NCBI GenBank assembly: GCA_016870035.1
Contig: VGCJ01000011.1
Coordinates: forward strand, 1 to 37,903
Reading direction: 5' to 3'
DNA length: 37,903 bases
From: Alphaproteobacteria bacterium
GTDB taxonomy: Bacteria > Pseudomonadota > Alphaproteobacteria > Rhizobiales > Beijerinckiaceae
The translations under genes were made by a program, and so were the position numbers. The stretch's first letter is position 1; each line of letters starts with the position of its first letter. The notes beneath the pieces were generated by a model. The model did no database searches, was not told where the DNA came from, and saw only the letters and a list, made by a program, of their open reading frames with translations. Of the stretch, positions 34,965 through 37,903 are shown one piece after another.

Positions 34965-37427
34965 TCAGGTGCCGCGTGGCTTTGCCCGCGTGGTCGGCTG
35001 GGCTTTGGCCGGATCATCCGGCCAGACATGTTTCGGGTAGCGGCCCTTCATTTCGCTTTTGACCGCGGCCCAAGACCCTCTCCAAAAGCCGGGCAAATCG
35101 CGCGTAATCTGGATGGGGCGGTGGGCGGGCGAGAGAAGGTGCAGCACCAGCGGAATCCGGCCCTGCGCGACGCTTGGGTGGGCTTCGAGGCCGAAGAGCT
35201 CCTGAACGCGAATGGCTAAAACCGGCCCTTCCTCGGCCTCGTAATCGATGGCGTGACGATTACCGGTGGGCGCGGTGAAAAAGGCGGGCGCTTCCGCTTC
35301 CACGCGTTGTTGCATCGGCCAATCCATCTGGGAATTGAGCGCGTTGCGGAAGATCTCGTCATCGAGATCGGCAAGCCCTGTCTTTCCAATGAGAAAGGGC
35401 GAGAACCAGTCTTCCGCATTTTTTTCTAGTATCTCGTCTGAAAGATCCGGCCACTGATTGTCGGTCCGACGAAGAAACAAAATCCGGTCGCGCCATTGGC
35501 GGGTTGCTTTTGAAAGGGGCCATTGTGCCACCCCAAGTGATCCGAGCCCGCGCGCTAAAATACGCGCAGCGTCGTCCGACGCGGGAACGGGCAAACGTTG
35601 TTCGGAAAGAATAACAGCGCCTAAGCGTCTATTTTTTGTGGAGCGAAGTTGAGCCGCGTTTCGATCAAAATTGATAGCCGTTTCAGTGACGATCTCTTTT
35701 TCACATTCTGAGTCTATTTCGGAAATCGTCAAAGGCGCGGCGAGAAGGATCCTTGCATCACTCGCGCTGCCAGCGATTTCACCGATGGCCAGATAGGACT
35801 CACGGGCGAGCGATTCATGTGGCTCAACGCGCGCGGCTCTTCCATTCGCCATCAGAAACGTACCGACCGCGCCACGCGCTTTGGCAATACGATCCGGAAA
35901 TGCCAAGGCAAGCAAGGCCCCCGTGGAAATTTCTATATCGCTTCGTGAATTTGAAACAGTGTCGGCCCAAGATTTCGCAAGCCGCCTTACATCTTTAGCG
36001 CGACGCGAGCGGTCTTTATGAAATAGATCAAGACGATGTGTGAGATCTGCTGATATTCCTCCCATACCGCGCTCAACCATCAAAGCGGCAATTTCTGCTG
36101 CTTCATAGGCTTTACCGTGCTTACCCGCTGTCACAATCATGCGCGCCAATCGCGGCGGTAAAGGTAAAGCACGGATGGCACGGCCTGTGGCCGTGATGCG
36201 GCCTTCTTCATCGAGCGCATCAAGCATTCTTAAAGTCGCGTGCGCTTCGTTGAGTGCCGGCGTCGGGGGCGGATCAAGAAATGGCAAGCGCGTAGGGTCA
36301 GTGACGCCCCATTCTGCACAATCAAGCATCAAGCCGGATAAATCGGCCGCGAGAATTTCAGGAGCAGAGAAAGGCTCAAGCGCACCAGTCGCCGCTTCTT
36401 CCCATAGTCGATAGCAAATACCCGGTTCCGTTCTTCCCGCGCGACCACGCCTTTGATCGGCGGACGCGCGCGATACGCGCCGCGTTTCAAGCCTCGTTAA
36501 ACCAAGATCCGGCTCGTAAACGGGAATGCGCTGCAATCCTGAATCAATAACAACACGCACACCTTCAATTGTTAGTGATGTTTCCGCGATTGATGTTGCC
36601 AGAACGATTTTCCGTGTACCTGCGCGTACCGGCGAAATGACTTTGTCCTGATCCACAACATCCATCGCGCCATAAAGCGATGCAACCTCAATGTATGGTG
36701 AAGAGATTTTATCCCGAAGCAAATCGGTTGTGCGTCTGATCTCGCTTTGCCCTGGCAAGAAAACCAAGAGCGATCCTTCATCATGGGTGAGTGAATAGCG
36801 GATCGCTTCAACGATTGAGTCTTCAATACGACGCGAAGGATCGCGCGGCCGATAGAATGTTTCAATGGGAAACGCCCGACCTTTGCTTTCGATGACGGGA
36901 CATTCACCGAGAAGTATCGCTACGCGCGCGCCATCAAGCGTTGCTGACATGGCTAGGATACGAAGATCAGGTCGTAAAGCCTGCTGCGCATCAAGCGCAA
37001 GTGCCAAACTGAGATCGGCATCTAATGATCTTTCGTGAAATTCGTCAAACAAAACCGCAGCAACGGAAGAGAGTGACGGATCATCAAGGATCATGCGAGT
37101 AAAAATACCTTCAGTGATCACTTCAATTCTTGTACGCGCGCTGATTTTAGATTGAAGCCTGACGCGATATCCAACCGTATCACCAACCGCTTCACCGAGT
37201 GTTGAAGCCATCCGCGCAGCCGCACCGCGTGCAGCAAGCCGCCGCGGTTCAAGAACAAGAATTTTTTTTTCCTCGCGCCAAGGCGCATCAAGCAGAGCGA
37301 GTGGCACACGCGTTGTTTTGCCCGCACCGGGCGGCGCAACCAAAACGGCAGATGAATGATGCTTAAGTGCATCGAGACAATCGGAAAGCACATCATCAAT
37401 CGGAAGTCGCGTATCTAATACCCGCAT
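34965..37427 (-). CDS. hrpB: ATP-dependent RNA helicase HrpB
   Basis: A DEAH-box helicase of 820 residues. Motif I GAGKTT is at 34-39, motif Ia PRRLAARG at about 61-68, motif II DEFH at 128-131, motif III SAT (in MSATLDG), and motif VI QRRGRAGRTEPG. A ratchet/winged-helix region and the HrpB-specific C-terminal domain (RSWAD- and FSPFL-like segments, then PVLAIRVQELFGLEAHPSV) complete the family length. The precise cellular role of HrpB is unclear, and RNA processing is assumed. Its ATG at 37427 lies 20 bp after the glcF stop, so the two may be cotranscribed. No terminator separates its end from the tRNA-Gln gene on the opposite strand. Confidence 0.93.
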   Translation of the reverse strand: MRVLDTRLPIDDVLSDCLDALKHHSSAVLVAPPGAGKTTRVPLALLDAPWREEKKILVLEPRRLAARGAAARMASTLGEAVGDTVGYRVRLQSKISARTRIEVITEGIFTRMILDDPSLSSVAAVLFDEFHERSLDADLSLALALDAQQALRPDLRILAMSATLDGARVAILLGECPVIESKGRAFPIETFYRPRDPSRRIEDSIVEAIRYSLTHDEGSLLVFLPGQSEIRRTTDLLRDKISSPYIEVASLYGAMDVVDQDKVISPVRAGTRKIVLATSIAETSLTIEGVRVVIDSGLQRIPVYEPDLGLTRLETRRVSRASADQRRGRAGRTEPGICYRLWEEAATGALEPFSAPEILAADLSGLMLDCAEWGVTDPTRLPFLDPPPTPALNEAHATLRMLDALDEEGRITATGRAIRALPLPPRLARMIVTAGKHGKAYEAAEIAALMVERGMGGISADLTHRLDLFHKDRSRRAKDVRRLAKSWADTVSNSRSDIEISTGALLALAFPDRIAKARGAVGTFLMANGRAARVEPHESLARESYLAIGEIAGSASDARILLAAPLTISEIDSECEKEIVTETAINFDRNAAQLRSTKNRRLGAVILSEQRLPVPASDDAARILARGLGSLGVAQWPLSKATRQWRDRILFLRRTDNQWPDLSDEILEKNAEDWFSPFLIGKTGLADLDDEIFRNALNSQMDWPMQQRVEAEAPAFFTAPTGNRHAIDYEAEEGPVLAIRVQELFGLEAHPSVAQGRIPLVLHLLSPAHRPIQITRDLPGFWRGSWAAVKSEMKGRYPKHVWPDDPAKAQPTTRAKPRGT

Positions 37428-37447
37428 ATCGATTGATTAAAATTGTT

Positions 37448-37903
37448 TCAGTGAAAGCCGAGATCGGCAAGCACACGTGGAAGTGGTCCGCCGGTCGCCC
37501 AATCAAGCAATTCAATCGTGTGAACCACGCGGATATCGGATTGTCGATCTTTGAGCCCTTTGCCGATTTGAGTCATGCAACCAAGATTGCCTGTCGCAAC
37601 AATTTCAGGTCTTGTCCGCTCGATATTGTCAACTTTACGCTCCCGCAAAGCACCTGATAATTCCGGCTGCATCATGTTATAGGTACCCGCCGAACCACAG
37701 CAGATATGATCCTCAGGTACATCTTTCACGACAAAGCCCGCCGCTTTTAAGAGGTTTTTCGGCTCGTCTTTAATTTGCTGTCCGTGTTGCATGGAGCAAG
37801 CCGAATGATAGGCAATCACTTGTCCTGTCGCGTTGATTTTTTCAGGCAATCCGAATTGTGAAATCACTTCCGCGATGTCCTTGGCAAGAGCCGAAACGCG
37901 CGC
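37448..37903 (-). CDS. glcF: Glycolate oxidase iron-sulfur subunit, C-terminal part (cut by window edge)
   Basis: The last 151 residues of a protein whose 5' end lies beyond the window. It holds cysteine-rich CCG (DUF224) domain motifs, HSACSMQHGQ, ICCGSAGTYN and NLGCMTQIGKG, which match the second such domain of GlcF. GlcF carries electrons from glycolate oxidised to glyoxylate by GlcD/GlcE. Related LutA/LldE-type proteins share the CCG domain, but the SAGTYNMMQPELSGALRERK segment is characteristic of GlcF. The frame is open to the edge. glcD and glcE would be expected just outside the window on the right. hrpB follows after 20 bp. Confidence 0.88.
   Translation of the reverse strand, partial: ARVSALAKDIAEVISQFGLPEKINATGQVIAYHSACSMQHGQQIKDEPKNLLKAAGFVVKDVPEDHICCGSAGTYNMMQPELSGALRERKVDNIERTRPEIVATGNLGCMTQIGKGLKDRQSDIRVVHTIELLDWATGGPLPRVLADLGFH

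Overview
The window looks like chromosome from a moderate-GC alphaproteobacterium, most likely of the order Hyphomicrobiales (Rhizobiales). The grounds are an F1 ATP synthase operon atpHAGDC without the F0 genes, a heterotetrameric sarcosine oxidase operon soxBDAG, the PHB regulator phaR next to phaA-phaB, an ETF-beta-type lysine methyltransferase, and repeat families typical of that group. The genus cannot be fixed from the sequence. Most of the window is housekeeping and central metabolism.

Layout. 1-636 has no convincing protein gene. It holds a candidate structured RNA on the minus strand (about 324-122, with its own promoter and terminator) and a 120-bp palindromic element. 637-4050 is a minus-strand run xerC > lysine methyltransferase > zur > ispG, divergent from priA (4132-6348). 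6575-11466 is atpHAGDC, followed closely by a DUF1624 membrane protein. 12605-17714 is soxBDAG with a promoter and a short foldable leader. A second copy of the 120-bp element, carrying a strong terminator, separates it from a convergent beta-hydroxyacid dehydrogenase. mrp and an FAD amine oxidase-like gene follow on the plus strand. 21384-26748 is a sugar-acid module: PfkB kinase, aldehyde dehydrogenase and FAH-family protein on minus, and a divergent UxaA-type dehydratase on plus. Then come a DUF1345 gene broken by one stop codon, ispA, rpmF, phaR and phaA-phaB.

32136-34238 is a decayed locus. A HlyD-type secretion adaptor (minus) and a membrane/coiled-coil protein (plus) lie head to head. 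Each seems to have lost its N-terminal coding end, and each is interrupted only by in-frame stops, with no frameshift. An intact PilZ-like small gene follows. The window closes with tRNA-Pro(CGG), tRNA-Gln(TTG), hrpB and the 3' part of glcF.

How the genes work together. The sox genes oxidise sarcosine and pass C1 units to tetrahydrofolate. The sugar-acid genes could feed 2-oxoglutarate through a Weimberg-like route. phaR/phaA/phaB control and carry out carbon storage as PHB. ispG and ispA are two steps of isoprenoid synthesis. The most unusual features are the orphan structured RNA, the terminator-carrying 120-bp element present twice, the folded soxB leader, and the cluster of stop-codon-only pseudogenes at 26.9-34.2 kb. 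No CRISPR array, prophage, insertion sequence or obvious defence system was seen.
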